64,000 bases of DNA from CBDUEF01 sp018063485 (GTDB lineage Bacteria; Pseudomonadota; Alphaproteobacteria; Rhodobacterales; Rhodobacteraceae), in contig JBAOID010000001.1 of the NCBI GenBank assembly GCA_037045435.1, forward strand, positions 1 to 64,000. Reading direction: 5' to 3'. Both the position numbers and the translations under genes were made by a program. Position 1 is the stretch's first letter. Each line of letters starts with the position of its first letter. The notes under the pieces were generated by a model. It was not told the DNA's origin. It did no database searches and saw nothing but the letters and a program-made list of their open reading frames with translations. Positions 62,098-64,000 of the stretch are shown in pieces.

Positions 62098-62511
62098 ATG
62101 ATCCTCGGCATCGGTTCCGATCTGTGCAACATCGACCGGATCGAGGCAGTATTGGCGCGTCATGGCGACCGCTTTCGCAATCGGGTGTTTACTGAACGCG
62201 AGCAGGCCAAGGCCGAAAGCCGTCCGCGCGCGATTGCCGCCACTTATGCCAAGCGCTGGGCCGCGAAAGAGGCCTGCTCCAAGGCGTTGGGCACAGGTCT
62301 GCGGATGGGGATTTCATGGCGCGATATGGCAGTGACCAACCTGATTTCTGGTCAACCGGTGATGCATCTGACCGGTTGGGCCGCTGAACGGCTGGCCAGC
62401 ATGACCCCCTCCGGCCATACCGCGCTTGTTCACGTCACTTTGACCGATGATCACCCTTGGGCACAGGCGTTTGTGGTGATCGAGGCCCGCCCAGAGCCAC
62501 CGGCAACTTGA
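62098..62511 (+). CDS. acpS: holo-[acyl-carrier-protein] synthase
   Basis: Transfers phosphopantetheine from CoA to ACP. Mg ligands Asp8 (GIGSDLCNIDRIE) and Glu58 (RWAAKEACSKALGTG) are in place. 137 residues. Starts at the ATG 20 nt after pdxJ, in the conserved pdxJ-acpS pair. Confidence 0.95.
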   Translation: MILGIGSDLCNIDRIEAVLARHGDRFRNRVFTEREQAKAESRPRAIAATYAKRWAAKEACSKALGTGLRMGISWRDMAVTNLISGQPVMHLTGWAAERLASMTPSGHTALVHVTLTDDHPWAQAFVVIEARPEPPAT

Positions 62512-62568
62512 CTCCCCGCGCCCCCGCGCGCATGTAACGGCCCGAACCTTATGGAAAGACCCAAGACC

Positions 62569-63348
62569 ATGGCGAAAAGCGACGGTGGCATTGTCGAGAC
62601 GATCAAAACGGTGGTCTACGCGCTTTTGATTGCGGGTCTGTTCCGCACGCTGTTTTTTCAACCGTTCTGGATTCCTTCGGAATCAATGAAAGACACGCTG
62701 CTGATCGGCGATTTCGTCTTTGTGAACAAAATGGCCTATGGCTATTCGCGCTATTCCTGCCCCTTCGCACTCTGCCCGATTTCGGGCCGCATCCTGGGCG
62801 GCGAGCCACAGCGCGGCGATGTGGTGGTATTTCGCCACCCCGTCAATGGCGCCGATTTCGTCAAGCGCCTGACCGGTCTGCCTGGCGATACGATCCAGAT
62901 GAAGGATGGCTTGCTTTACATCAACGGTGCGGTGGCCCCGCAACTGGCCGATGGCACCTTTGAGGAAATCAAGGAACCCCAGGGCCCGATGGGCAATCGC
63001 CCGCGCTGCGAAAACGATCCGGTGGGCGATGGCGGTGTTTGCACCCGCTCGCGGTTTCGCGAAACCCTGCCCAATGGCGTGACACATGATGTCTTGAACA
63101 TTGATGCCAATGGCGCTGCGGACAACACCGATGTGTTCACCGTGCCGCCGGGACATTACTTCTTCATGGGCGACAACCGCGACAATTCGCAAGATAGCCG
63201 GTTCAGCCAGCAGGTGGGTGGCGTCGGATTTGTGCCGGCAGAAAACCTGATCGGGCGTGCGGACCGGATCATGTTCTCATCGGCAGGCAAGTCGATGCTG
63301 TATTTCTGGACATGGCGCAGTGATCGCTTCTTCAAGGCAGTTGAGTGA
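62569..63348 (+). CDS. lepB: signal peptidase I
   Basis: Cleaves signal peptides of exported proteins. One N-terminal helix (TVVYALLIAGLFRTLFF) leads to the catalytic Ser39 (WIPSESMKDTLL) and Lys99 (GADFVKRLTGLPGD). Box E is GHYFFMGDNRDNSQDSR. About 259 residues. The start at 62569 (MAKSDGG) has GGAAAG upstream; an ATG at 62551 is the alternative. Its stop overlaps rnc by 4 bp (GTGA). Other proteins in this window with signal peptides are its likely clients. Confidence 0.95.
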   Translation: MAKSDGGIVETIKTVVYALLIAGLFRTLFFQPFWIPSESMKDTLLIGDFVFVNKMAYGYSRYSCPFALCPISGRILGGEPQRGDVVVFRHPVNGADFVKRLTGLPGDTIQMKDGLLYINGAVAPQLADGTFEEIKEPQGPMGNRPRCENDPVGDGGVCTRSRFRETLPNGVTHDVLNIDANGAADNTDVFTVPPGHYFFMGDNRDNSQDSRFSQQVGGVGFVPAENLIGRADRIMFSSAGKSMLYFWTWRSDRFFKAVE

Positions 63349-64000
63349 AGCTCTCCGCCGATCTTCGGGCCTTTGAGGGCCGGATCGGCTATCGCTTTGC
63401 CGCGCCTGAAATGCTTTTGCGCGCGGTGACGCATGCCTCGCTGTCCTCGCCCACTCGGCCTGACAATCAACGGCTGGAATTTCTGGGTGATCGGGTGCTG
63501 GGTCTTGTGATGGCCGAGGCATTGCTGGGGGCAGACACAGCCGCCAGCGAAGGCCAGCTTGCGCCGCGCTTCAACGCTTTGGTGCGCAAGGAAACCTGTG
63601 CTGAAGTGGCGCGTGAACTGGGCTTGGGCGAGGTGATGAAGCTGGGCCGCTCGGAAATGCTGTCAGGCGGGCGGCGGCGTGAGGCGCTGCTCGGAGATGC
63701 GATGGAGGCGGTGATTGCCGCTGTCTATGTCGATGGCGGGTTCGATGCCGCGCGCGATCTGATCCTGCGGCTTTGGGGTGCGCGGATTGCGGCGGTGGAG
63801 CGCGACGCCCGTGATCCTAAAACCGCGTTACAGGAATGGGCACAGGCGCGCGCGATGCCACCGCCAGATTATACTGAGGCCGGGCGCTCTGGCCCCGATC
63901 ATCAGCCGATGTTCACCGTGCGGGTGACCATGGCCAATGGCGAGGGCGAAACCGCCAGCGCTGGAACCAAACGGGTGGCCGAACAACAGGCCGCCAAGGC
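63345..64000 (+). CDS. rnc: ribonuclease III, truncated by the window end
   Basis: Double-strand-specific RNase. The GTG start overlaps the lepB stop by 4 bp. The endonuclease domain shows RLEFLGDRVLGLVMAEALL (signature with catalytic acids), LVRKETCAEVARELGLGEVMKLGRSE and ALLGDAMEAVIAAVYVDGGFDAAR. The double-strand-RNA-binding domain starts at DPKTALQEWAQAR and continues to the last base, where AEQQAAKA is reached. Only the final few residues and stop are outside the window. Confidence 0.95.
   Translation, partial: MKLSADLRAFEGRIGYRFAAPEMLLRAVTHASLSSPTRPDNQRLEFLGDRVLGLVMAEALLGADTAASEGQLAPRFNALVRKETCAEVARELGLGEVMKLGRSEMLSGGRRREALLGDAMEAVIAAVYVDGGFDAARDLILRLWGARIAAVERDARDPKTALQEWAQARAMPPPDYTEAGRSGPDHQPMFTVRVTMANGEGETASAGTKRVAEQQAAK

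Noticed and set aside
1..64000. CRISPR arrays, prophage, insertion-sequence transposases, rRNA
   Set aside because: None seen: no regularly spaced repeats, no transposase or phage structural genes and no rRNA segments.

Overview
The window looks like a chromosomal segment of an alphaproteobacterium of the order Rhodobacterales (Rhodobacter/Paracoccus/Roseobacter relatives). The basis is protein-level recognition and gene order: the flagellar run motB-flgE-flgK-flgL-flgI, the block rel-DUF2062-pdxJ-acpS-lepB-rnc, the tandem def/def-like/fmt block, and the cluster of Glyco_tranf_2_4-type glycosyltransferases beside rnhA and ispH. GC content is high, starts such as GTG and TTG are used, and operons are tightly packed with many 4-bp ATGA or GTGA overlaps. 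No plasmid, phage or CRISPR array is visible.

Layout. 0-3.2 kb: a 116-bp palindromic repeat, a PiuC/YbiX-type Fe(II) dioxygenase with a periplasmic partner, and a cytochrome P450. 3.2-7 kb: a lipoprotein, tuf with a strong terminator, a CHAP-like small protein, tRNA-Trp, and decayed DNA including a truncated COG4705 membrane gene. 7-12.8 kb: flagellar stator, hook, hook-filament junction and P-ring genes with two CtrA-like sites. 13.2-26.9 kb: two complete peptide-type ABC import operons facing each other. The first ends in aminopeptidase P. The second is headed by an XRE-cupin regulator and a GAF protein. 27.6-32.1 kb: gpmI, an EnvC-like factor, a CtpA-type protease and rppH, closed by the second repeat copy. 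32.2-42.8 kb: lrgAB, smc, a MOSC protein, cbiB, patB, def, a catalytically dead def paralogue, fmt and small proteins.

42.9-54.2 kb is the accessory centrepiece. Nine same-strand, nearly contiguous genes encode an esterase-like protein, a probable lectin-fold protein, a sulfatase with C-terminal RTX calcium-binding repeats, a GT61 enzyme and five further sugar-transferase-like proteins, one of them fused to a Rossmann/methyltransferase-like domain. No transporter or polymerase is present, so the locus most likely decorates or remodels a surface or secreted glycan made elsewhere. 54.2-64 kb is housekeeping: rnhA, ispH, yqaA-like, a NYN-domain protein, folK, rpoZ, rel, DUF2062, pdxJ, acpS, lepB, and rnc running off the end.

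A caution for every user: at least nine genes are interrupted by single-base insertions, usually in or beside a short homopolymer, and ctpA carries an in-frame amber codon. In each frameshifted gene the downstream frame is intact and family-typical. Even the glycolytic gene gpmI is hit twice. I read most of these as sequence or assembly errors rather than pseudogenes and annotate the reconstructed genes.
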